DNA of 64,000 nucleotides. Origin: Ustilago trichophora (taxonomy: Eukaryota > Basidiomycota > Ustilaginomycetes > Ustilaginales > Ustilaginaceae). The DNA is taken from contig OOIN01000020.1 in the NCBI GenBank assembly GCA_900323505.1, positions 496,001-560,000 of the forward strand. The letters are read 5' to 3'. Below, piece after piece: positions 53,401 through 60,993 of the stretch (position 1 is its first letter; each line of letters begins with the position of its first letter). The translations under genes were made by a program, and so were the position numbers. The notes below the pieces were generated by a model, which was not told the DNA's origin, made no database searches, and saw only the letters and a program-made list of their open reading frames with translations.

Positions 53401-56400
53401 GCACGGTGCGTACGGTGAGCTTGTTGAGCTCGCCTTTGGAGGTGACGACGCGGACGGTCAAGTTCTTGCCGCAGAACTTGCGCACCTCCTTCTCCCACTG
53501 CTTGCAAAGATGGCCGGGGACAATGATCAGCGTTGCACGGGTAGGGATGTAGGTGCCGTCTTCGCCTGCGGGGAGTGCAGGCAATTCGCGACGGTGAGGG
53601 CAGGAGGCGATGAGAGCGAGAGAGATACAGGTCTTACCGTAACCGACGGCGTCGGCCAACACACCTCCGCGGACGGTGATGGGTCGAACGGCTCGACCCT
53701 CTGCACGCCAGCCGAGGGGATCAAGGAGACCTTCCGAGATCTCTTCCTCGTGGAAGGGCTGTACGTTGGCCTCTTCCTGTTTCAGCATCCATGTGAGCGA
53801 TCGCTTCTGCTCTCGTCGCAGCTGAAGAGCAAACAAATCCGGCGTCGGCGCTTCGATATCCTGTCGGTTGCTGCGGAGCGTGTAGCGAGGCAACCTAAAC
53901 ATGTCGATCGAACGATCGAGCTTGGTGAGACGCCAAGAGAGCTCGACGGCGCCTGCATTCTTCGACGGCGGCAATCGCGACACGGCGCGGTGCATCAACG
54001 TGGCGGCATTGAGGCCGAAGCGAACCTGGGCGACGTCATCCTTGAGACGAAGCTGAACGACAAAGGGCGAGGGACGGTTCTTGAGCGCCTGCTCGTAAGG
54101 ACCTGCCTGCATCGTGTTTTCCACGGGGATGACGGGCTTGCCTGGAATGGCCAGCCACTGGATGTCGGGCTCGGAAGGCGCACAGCGTGCACAGTTGGCA
54201 GTGGCACAATCGAATGGATCGTGCTTGGCAGGCATCCAACTGTCCAGTGCTTCGACGTCAGGCAGACGTTCCACCAGCCAAGCAAGGTGGCTAAAGGTAG
54301 TGTTGGTCTTGTGCAGCAGATCCACCTGGCCCCACACGCCATCGGCAGGCCAGATGCGGTCCATACCGCGGCCCAGCACGGGCGCTTCGCAGGTCAAGAC
54401 GGCCACTGAAGAAGTGCAGTCCTCCTCACGCAGATCCAGGTCGTACGTCTGCTTGGGGATCGCCATCTTTCCGTCTACACCAGTACCGGCACGGATGTTG
54501 AAAGACGTGGCCTTGCGCCAAGCACCTGTAATGGACAACTTCACCTTCTCTTCAACCTCCGTCTTGCCTGGCACTGCAAGGGCGGGCCGCCATCCAGGCT
54601 CAAGCTGTGCCACCGAGACACGCTCGAGCGGGTAAGGCCATCGCGAAGTATCGGAGGAAAAGACAAAGCGATCCGCAGCCTGATCCTTGAATCGATCCGT
54701 GTCGATAAAGAGGAAGAGACGACGATGGTTGGAAGTATCTTGGTCACCTCGGCGGACATGAAGCGCACCGCATGCAGTACCGCACTGTTCGAGCAGGTCG
54801 TAGACGCCATCGATCTCGGCATCCAACAGGTCTTTGACACTTTCAGGTACCTTGACGTGCATCTCAGAGTACCGGAGCTTGTCTGCAAACTTGCCGCCCA
54901 AACCCATGGCACTCTGCCAGGTCTGCACCTGTGGACCTGCACTGCGTACCGTGACGGTCGCGACCTTGGTGGTGGGCAGACAAAGCTCCCACTGTCCGTG
55001 GAGAAGATCCACCTTTGTTGCTTTGGGGTCCAGAGCCATACGTGCCACAGGCTGGATGAGCAACTTGCGCAGCGGACTGCCCGCCGGTTCGTCGACAGCG
55101 GGGTCCACGAGGATGCGCCAGTGCGGCTCGATGGGGTCGAGCAGCAGGTCGAGGCGTGCACCCGGTGCAGCAAATTGAGCCTGCCAAACTTTTTGTCGGA
55201 GCAGCGACTGAAAGCGGAACTCGGCTGATTCGAGCACCTCGACGACGCGCTTGTTCCATCGCTTGGCGACCGAGTCGTTGTCAAAGGGCAAATCCTTCAT
55301 GAGCGACGAGACAATGTCGTTGGTCAGTCCCTTGGCCTCGAGACGCATTGGAAGAGCTGCCTTGAGCAAAGGAGCAAAGTCGTCTGGAGACGAGCGTGCC
55401 AAGGTGTCGGGGGCAAACTTGTGCACTGGACGCCCCTTGCAGGTCTCGCATGCAGTGTGATCACACTCGGCACAGCGGTGGACAGGGACTTCGACGACAC
55501 GGTTTCGGCCTTCGCAGTTGCAGAGCTGTGCGCTGTTGACTGCAGCAGCGAGCAGCTCGGGCATCGAGACCTGCTTGCTTGTAGTGAGATCCAAAGGCTG
55601 GGGAGCAAGAAGCTCATCGTGAGCAATGGCGCTCTTGTCTTTGTCGACAACTTTTTCGACCACTGCGCTGGTGCTCATCAGCTCGTCTTCCTTCTTATCG
55701 GCGGCCGAAAGCTGGGCTGCCTTCCTCTTTTCGCCATCTTGCTTGAGGTCATCCATACCGACCAGCAGGGCGGCGAGGACACAAGCACCTACCACAGTAG
55801 AGCTCATGGCGTTACCGGCAAGATCTTGGAGCTGATCATCCGTCTCTCGGGTAAGCAGCAACTCGTCGAGAGGCAGACCTTGAAGCGAGAGTGCCTCCAG
55901 TCCGATCAATGGACCACCACGCGAGGTGAGGAAGGGGATCCCCGATGGAGTGAGGCAAGGAGCGATACCTGGACGAGAAGCAGCGACGTTACGATCAACG
56001 TTCTGAGAAAGCTCCCAAATCTTGGACTTGTAGATCGGATCTTGGCCCATAGCAGCGAAACGGAGGGTGGTGATGTCGAGCAAATCGGTGACACGCTCGG
56101 GCTGACGAACAGCCCACTCGTTCCAACCGTCGTGCGACATCTTGCAGGTGCCTCCTTCCTCCCATGCTGTCAAAGGACGTGTCTTGCCGAGCTCCTCTTC
56201 ATCTCGCGCTCGTTCGTGACGACTCTGGCACTTGGACCAGTCGATGGTAGATCGGCCCTTGCTGAGACCTTCGCCATGTGCGAATTGACGACGGACACGC
56301 TGGATACGCGGGTCATCGGTGGGCAGCAAGAAAGCGTCGAGCGGACTCGAAGCTGGGCGCATGAGGACGTTGGTGATGAGCTCCCAGTTCTGGGGGAGCG

Positions 56401-58027
56401 AGTTTTTGTTGTTTCTGCATGCAAGCAAGTAGCCTCGTTGACGAGTGTGGGGGATGTAGTAGTTCTTGGTGTCAAAGGTGTTGCTGAAGCCGACATCGTA
56501 GCCGGCTTCGCTGACGATGGTCTCGGCGACACCGACCCAGGGAGCATTCTTGACATTCTCGAGAATGACAAGGGTGGGCTTGTGACGCATGACCCACTCA
56601 AGCATGCCTCGGAAGGTGCGGCCACTCTCACCGCCGTCGTTGAGGCCCTTCTTGCTGTTGTTGAGATGCGAGTAGTCGACGCACGAAGTACCTGCGATGA
56701 GAATATCGACATCGCCAGGCACGTCTACAAGGGCACCATAGGCGGTGTGAGCCTTCTTACCGCCGAGTTCGGTGACGTCTCGGAAGAGGATGGGAGGCGA
56801 AAAGTTGCGCTCGATGTAGGCCTGCTTGAAGGGTTCGATCTCGCAGGAAAAGACGTGTTGGATCTTGATGCGAATGCCGTGCTTCTCGTGGATGGCACGG
56901 CACATGAGCTCGAGAGCAAGTAGTGGGGATTCGGTACCCGAGCACATGGTGGCAACACGTAGAGGACGGTCTTTGAGCGTCTTTGCGAGCTCGAGAATGG
57001 CAGGTGCACGATCGATCATGTCTCCAAAGATGTCGGCGAGATCGTGGATGGGTGGGTAGAGGTTTGCCTCGGCTTTTTCCTTGACTTTGAGACGCAACTC
57101 GGCAATCTCGGCAGGCGAAGGAACGAAAGGCATCTTGCGGAAAGGATGCTGTTGAGCAAACTTGGACTTGAAGCCTTTGCCGCTGGAGAAGGAGGGGACG
57201 GATGCCCCTGCACGACCCTTTGCTGCAGCAGGGCCCTTTTTGCGGGGCTTGTCATCGCCGTCATCGTCGAGGAAGTCGTCATCATCCTCGAGCATTTGGT
57301 GGGAACGCTTGGCCTTGTCGCTGGGGCTATCAAAGAGCGAAAAGAGCTTCTTGGGACCTTGGGAGGGAGGACCATTGGAACGGAGGAAGCGTTGGGAGGA
57401 GGACTTGGGCAAGTGGGAGATGGATTTGAGGGGCGTAGCCTTGTCTGCAAGCACTACGACAGGCTCAGAGCCGTAAAAGTAGCCAGTTTTGGGATGATCA
57501 GCATCAGCAGGAGTCTCTGGCATGCTAGTCAGCGGTGTTGCTGAGCGACCTCCGCTGCTGACTTGACCGAACGAATCGCTATCGCTGCCATCATCTTTTG
57601 GCATGTGGTCTTCGTCATGGTCGTCGTCGTCATCATCATCATCATCATCGGCCTCTGTGAGCTTGTCAGGATTGAAGTCGTCGTCGCTATCGGATGCAGG
57701 TTTGCGACGACGTGCGTTTGCTCTGAAGACACCGTTATCAGAAGCTGAGTCCGAGTCGGATTCTGTGTCAGAGTTGATCTGGACAGGAGCGACGAATTTC
57801 TTGACGGGGGACGATCGAGAGGACGTAGCAAGTGATTTTGTGGTGGTGACGGAGGTAGTGGTGGATGATCTGGATGGCGACGAGTGAGCCGCTGTGGATC
57901 GGGAGAAGAACGAGTCGATTCGACCTTGGCCAGGCGTTGATGCTGCCTTTCTCGGAGTGTTCCGCTTTGGTGTTGTACGTGTCACCATGTTGAAAGACGG
58001 ATCAGCCGATGCTTGCTGCGTCACCAC
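50489..58027 (-). CDS. DNMT5-type cytosine-C5 DNA methyltransferase fused to RING and SNF2 ATPase
   Basis: A 2512-residue single-exon protein, the largest in the window. Residues 34-41 read QGRIDSFF, a canonical PCNA-binding PIP box. An acidic disordered region follows to about 300. The methyltransferase spans about 350-765: MCSGTESP (motif I, 361-368), the catalytic Cys449 in GTSCVDYS, ENV (490-492), RQRG (529-532) and LAGNA (736-740, motif X). A Cys/His cluster lies at 836-864. The SNF2 core has GGVLADAVGYGKT (1454-1466), VIVDEFH (1716-1722), SGTPP, a RING at about 2151-2197, and GRCVRYGQ (2336-2343). This order matches DNMT5, an ATP-dependent maintenance methyltransferase known from Cryptococcus. 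No chromodomain is visible. The C-terminus is acidic with nuclear-localisation-like basic runs. Alternative start: Met14. Confidence 0.92.
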   Translation of the reverse strand: MVTQQASADPSFNMVTRTTPKRNTPRKAASTPGQGRIDSFFSRSTAAHSSPSRSSTTTSVTTTKSLATSSRSSPVKKFVAPVQINSDTESDSDSASDNGVFRANARRRKPASDSDDDFNPDKLTEADDDDDDDDDDHDEDHMPKDDGSDSDSFGQVSSGGRSATPLTSMPETPADADHPKTGYFYGSEPVVVLADKATPLKSISHLPKSSSQRFLRSNGPPSQGPKKLFSLFDSPSDKAKRSHQMLEDDDDFLDDDGDDKPRKKGPAAAKGRAGASVPSFSSGKGFKSKFAQQHPFRKMPFVPSPAEIAELRLKVKEKAEANLYPPIHDLADIFGDMIDRAPAILELAKTLKDRPLRVATMCSGTESPLLALELMCRAIHEKHGIRIKIQHVFSCEIEPFKQAYIERNFSPPILFRDVTELGGKKAHTAYGALVDVPGDVDILIAGTSCVDYSHLNNSKKGLNDGGESGRTFRGMLEWVMRHKPTLVILENVKNAPWVGVAETIVSEAGYDVGFSNTFDTKNYYIPHTRQRGYLLACRNNKNSLPQNWELITNVLMRPASSPLDAFLLPTDDPRIQRVRRQFAHGEGLSKGRSTIDWSKCQSRHERARDEEELGKTRPLTAWEEGGTCKMSHDGWNEWAVRQPERVTDLLDITTLRFAAMGQDPIYKSKIWELSQNVDRNVAASRPGIAPCLTPSGIPFLTSRGGPLIGLEALSLQGLPLDELLLTRETDDQLQDLAGNAMSSTVVGACVLAALLVGMDDLKQDGEKRKAAQLSAADKKEDELMSTSAVVEKVVDKDKSAIAHDELLAPQPLDLTTSKQVSMPELLAAAVNSAQLCNCEGRNRVVEVPVHRCAECDHTACETCKGRPVHKFAPDTLARSSPDDFAPLLKAALPMRLEAKGLTNDIVSSLMKDLPFDNDSVAKRWNKRVVEVLESAEFRFQSLLRQKVWQAQFAAPGARLDLLLDPIEPHWRILVDPAVDEPAGSPLRKLLIQPVARMALDPKATKVDLLHGQWELCLPTTKVATVTVRSAGPQVQTWQSAMGLGGKFADKLRYSEMHVKVPESVKDLLDAEIDGVYDLLEQCGTACGALHVRRGDQDTSNHRRLFLFIDTDRFKDQAADRFVFSSDTSRWPYPLERVSVAQLEPGWRPALAVPGKTEVEEKVKLSITGAWRKATSFNIRAGTGVDGKMAIPKQTYDLDLREEDCTSSVAVLTCEAPVLGRGMDRIWPADGVWGQVDLLHKTNTTFSHLAWLVERLPDVEALDSWMPAKHDPFDCATANCARCAPSEPDIQWLAIPGKPVIPVENTMQAGPYEQALKNRPSPFVVQLRLKDDVAQVRFGLNAATLMHRAVSRLPPSKNAGAVELSWRLTKLDRSIDMFRLPRYTLRSNRQDIEAPTPDLFALQLRREQKRSLTWMLKQEEANVQPFHEEEISEGLLDPLGWRAEGRAVRPITVRGGVLADAVGYGKTCISLALIASCPHRRELPALPAGEDGTYIPTRATLIIVPGHLCKQWEKEVRKFCGKNLTVRVVTSKGELNKLTVRTVLNCDILIMSVTVYKSDAYWETLASIAASNPLPNRAGRFFNAALKKSLEALKNRVRELTGESGVRQLLRSIRDKVDFDDSHLTTHKARSRLKGKAYADANAANGKAGGDEDDSEDDDKELKAAAKKGTKSKALPKELQSSNKKDPDPWGLSSSSVQRDWHNMTCPPLEMFMWNRVIVDEFHYIGETMDRTLAGVTSLQARSKWILSGTPPTADFADVKSIAVFLNVHLGVDDDADTTKDSVRKAREKMRTAAEKFNNFREMHSPAWHHRRQEVAQRFLDRFVRSNEPEIGELPSQQLIKPIRLPAAESALYLELAHAIENLDLRHQRKVFKARPKAAKTKIAAAKEFIDDDSDSDAGKKKKPAKEMKRKQGDPQLEMSHRDQRLIDTLGSSASPEEALLKRASVYDDFAGVDLDAMEGVNNAIKACEYIVRERRKQLADCREQLERELPIALEQHLLVLHHFGYRDENRQAFADYVRNAHNAAWGDKESKQMVREILDAANCTMASVTRSAAKAHFSKPGALQAALKRRAKERAASEKGSAGGGDDDGAKKKMDPKAAAWAEEYHLRALVHQLTRLRNELVGRVNALRFFTMIRDCQRAHLEGVHVKVICPAAKCKHEGKALPLSEVSISSTCGHSGCKECVLREAYIGKCPTEGCAALAKPTSIVQASSLGAEDDGKATRYGTKLALLCALLRRIPSNERALVFCQFETLTATVAEALSAYGISFVQLTGTAKRRSDLLEAYQEESGARVLLLNVEDESAAGSNLTVANHVIFVGPLLKQEQQQYDATMTQAIGRCVRYGQVKKVFVWRLISMETIDQEVLEKRERLKIVGKDEEGEREVREGDVVTAVNGEMVKSTLMVEELDGEFAAALGGPLVLQDVGALKRKRGDEEMGKGKRKRQEKPKTKVKKSKRVDSDDDEEEEAEMSQNEEDEDDDDVEIVEEASTPAKGRKGRVAKGRGRAILLSDDDDE

Positions 58028-58819
58028 TGCCGGATAGGAAGCCGATGGCGTGGTAGAATCGAAGGTTATGCTTGTTTCGGAGTTGTGTGCTATGCGTTCA
58101 TGGGAATGCGATCTGGACTTGCGATGTTATGCTGTTGATGATAAAGAGATGCTTGTCGAAGAGTGCCTACGATGATCGATGCAGAATGAACGAAGAATGA
58201 ATGAATGACTATATGGTACGGTGTAAAGGTGAAGAGAGGAGAGGACAAGAGAGGAGAAGAGGGGAGAGTAAAGTATGAGTAGCATCTAGGCTGTCACTCC
58301 TCCCCACACACATACACAGAGACACACGCTCTGGTCACTGACACACGTCAGGAAGAACCGCCCAAACGCGACACTACTCGTTCCAAAACTAGGAGGCGTC
58401 TCGCGCCTTTGCGTCTCTTCTGGCAAGGGTCTCTCATCAGGGTTCTGTCCTTTGGAAAGAGCTGAGAGTGTGTTGCACTTTTCTACGCTGGACTGTACAA
58501 ATGGGCGCGCGTCGCGTTGATGAAGCCTAAAGAAGAAAAAAAAAAAAAAAATCCCCCTCCCTCTCTAGTTATCACAGTACTAAGATTTTAGAGCGCGCCG
58601 TGGTCTTAGACCCTTCTTCTTGTTGTTTCATTTGGTTCTTTCACCGCACAGGCCAGCAGCAATACTGTACAGAGCACAGAGCACAACAAATTAGCAGAGT
58701 AAGTGTGGATGAGGTGTGACAGTGTGTGAACATGTGTGACAATGTGTGTTAGAGCGGGGCTGATCCGATGCGATGTCATTTTCTCTATCGGAATCGGTCC
58801 AATAGCTAACTGATCTTTT
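58028..58819. other. DNMT5-type gene promoter region and SHQ1 3' flank
   Basis: About 790 bases. Contains a run of about 16 A near 58536-58551, purine-rich stretches at 58230-58275, and a TACTGTACAG site near 58664-58673. No gene seen. Confidence 0.55.
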
Positions 58820-60241
58820 TTACACAAATCCTCCTTCGCCATCCTCCAACGCCTGCTTGGCGGCCTCTTCCAAGACGTCCAAATCCCACTCTTCTCCTCC
58901 CACGCTTTGCTTTGAGATGACATTTCGCTGTTGCATCACGTTTCGAAGCACTGTACCGAGCTTCTCCAGCTGCTCTTGACTCGGTGGCTGAGCAATGAGT
59001 CCTGCAATCCATACCTCTGACAACCGACACAGGATGGCATCCTCTCCCTCTTCCACACGAGTCGCGATCATATGCAGGCAGTTGTTGACGTGCTCTTTGC
59101 CGGCCTCGATTCGACCAAGTGTGTCGCGGATACATGCCATCGCCAGCTCCCAGTGACGATAGAGCGGGATGGTCAGCACCCGACGCACGCATCCTATCAG
59201 CGTTGATGCTACCACAGATTCCAGCGAGGTAGCTGTCTTGGTACAACTTTGCGGCAATGTCGAGGCGGATAGCGAGCGGCAAAGCTTGGCAATGGTCCAT
59301 CCGGACTCGACGGTGGGGTCGCCTTCGTTGGTGCGTTCATCGTAGCTGAATGCAAATAGGAGCTGGAGCACCAATGCCAACGCTTCCACGTCGATCTGTG
59401 TCTCGGTCGAGGCTGCGGCACTCGAAGTGTTGGCAATCGGCAGTCTTGGCTGGAAGCGCAGCAGATGCTTCAACTCGCCATCGATATCCAAAAAGTTGTC
59501 CATGTAGATGCCTTCATCCCAACGCTGCTCCTCGTATGCCAGTGCTGCCTGTTCGCGCTGTGCTGGCTCGACCGTGTCTGGATTCGACACTTCAAGCACA
59601 TTTCGAGCATCCGCGCAACCTCCTGGAATCAACGTGCCGGTGAACTTGCCTCGGAAGCCAAAGCCAAAGCCAAAGCTTTGACCTCTCGCGCTCGATGCTG
59701 ACGGTGCCTGCGTGGCTCTGACATCGATTTCAGCTTCGCCGTCATCATCGTTGACCGTCGTCAATCCCTGATTACGCAGCGCCTGTTGCAACAACGCTTT
59801 GGCCGCCTCGTCGGAACTCCTGTCCGCTGCACCTGGAGGCGGCTGGAAAAATCCTTTCGACTGCTCTGCATCCGCAAGCGCCTGCTTGAGTTGATCCTCG
59901 GGCAGCAATTGTGGCTGCAATTGTTCCAACCCTGCAAACTGCTCGCCTCGTCGCACCTTGTTGAGCGTAACCCGGAATTGCAAGATTCCTCCTTGCGAGC
60001 TGCTGCTGCTCGCACCACTATCTGTCATCACAGTGGCGATCGTCTCTGCATCCGAAGCGGGCCGAGTGACTGCACCGGGCAGCACCAGTGGCAAGTAATA
60101 CGGTTCGAGATGAAACCCAAAGATGCGTCCCTCTACCGCAACGTTGGGCTTTGTCGCAGCTGCACCACTTGCAGACACATTAATGTAAATGTGATCTGCA
60201 TCCTGCGACAATTCGTACGAGGGGATGCTGAAGCCGTCCAT
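58820..60241 (-). CDS. SHQ1: SHQ1 homologue, H/ACA snoRNP assembly chaperone
   Basis: A 473-residue protein. The N-terminal CS (p23-like) domain begins FSIPSYELSQDADHIYINV, followed by VEGRIFGFHLEPYYLPLVLPG, as in Shq1. The C-terminal SHQ1-specific helical domain includes YGFGF-like FGFGFGFRGKF, LLFAFSYDERTNEGDPTVESGWTI and VRRVLTIPLYRHWELAMACIRDT, all characteristic. Shq1 protects the pseudouridine synthase Cbf5/dyskerin before assembly into H/ACA particles, in the cytoplasm and nucleoplasm. The ATG at 60241 (MDGFSIPSYEL) is chosen because the preceding 25 codons are not family-like. A Ser/Ala-rich insertion interrupts the CS domain. The C-terminus ends in an acidic EEAAKQALEDGEGGFV. Single exon. 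Confidence 0.9.
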   Translation of the reverse strand: MDGFSIPSYELSQDADHIYINVSASGAAATKPNVAVEGRIFGFHLEPYYLPLVLPGAVTRPASDAETIATVMTDSGASSSSSQGGILQFRVTLNKVRRGEQFAGLEQLQPQLLPEDQLKQALADAEQSKGFFQPPPGAADRSSDEAAKALLQQALRNQGLTTVNDDDGEAEIDVRATQAPSASSARGQSFGFGFGFRGKFTGTLIPGGCADARNVLEVSNPDTVEPAQREQAALAYEEQRWDEGIYMDNFLDIDGELKHLLRFQPRLPIANTSSAAASTETQIDVEALALVLQLLFAFSYDERTNEGDPTVESGWTIAKLCRSLSASTLPQSCTKTATSLESVVASTLIGCVRRVLTIPLYRHWELAMACIRDTLGRIEAGKEHVNNCLHMIATRVEEGEDAILCRLSEVWIAGLIAQPPSQEQLEKLGTVLRNVMQQRNVISKQSVGGEEWDLDVLEEAAKQALEDGEGGFV

Positions 60242-60993
60242 CTTTTGCTTTGCGTTCTGAATCGAGATGCTGGAGGAAGCGATGAGGAATCGAAAAGCTG
60301 CAGAACAAGTAGACAAGGTGGAGAAATGCGAAGTTTTGCAGCCTTAAATTTGCTCCAAGATTTTTGGTTTTGGACCCTTCTTCGTTTTTGAAAGGCGCAC
60401 TTTCCTCGGCGAATTAGCCGGAGGACTCAACTCCGCTCCACACAAAATCTCACCGGATCTTCGATAACTAGCCGCACTCCGTCTCCTACACACCGAGTCA
60501 CGGAGGCTGATGGAAGCATCGCGCACAGCACAACACGGCCAACCTGATTCAGAGACCAACACGCGAGCGAGTCATGGGCCGAACCATCGGCAACTACGGT
60601 AAGGCACAAATTGCCCCCCCACCTTTTAAACTTTCTCGGCATCTGTTCTTCCGCAACGCCACCATCTAATGACAATTGCGATTGCGGTTGCTCTACAGCC
60701 TCTGACTCGGCATCGGATCACATCAAGATTTCTTTTTGGGAGAGAGGTTGTCAGAATCAAGCTTTGGATTTAGCTGCGTTGCCGACGACGACTGTACAAC
60801 GCTGATCCCGAGGTTGTTTGTTACTCTGACTCACTCGACTCAGCTCTCAAGGTGATAGACGTTTGACTAGAAGACTTGAAATGCTCTCATATATTGCCCG
60901 TAGAGAGCTTTAACGACGAGATAACTTGGCTGCCATCATCACGAACTTCAACATCGTTACTCATAGAGCGATACAACTACAATACGACCAACT
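60242..60993. promoter_or_regulatory. Divergent promoter region of SHQ1 and the MFS gene
   Basis: About 750 bases between divergent starts. A short ATG frame at 60574 with a GTAAGG donor-like site could be a tiny spliced gene but is not supported by any motif. No repeats seen. Confidence 0.45.

Noticed and set aside
53000..56920. Long plus-strand open frames opposite the DNMT5-type gene (up to about 1000 codons)
   Set aside because: Their translations have no domain and mirror the GC-rich codon use of the true minus-strand gene; they are shadows.
60574..60805. Possible tiny two-exon gene (ATG at 60574, GTAAGG donor, acceptor near 60700, stop near 60805)
   Set aside because: Splice signals are plausible, but the 43-residue product has no motif and lies in the leader or promoter region of two divergent genes.
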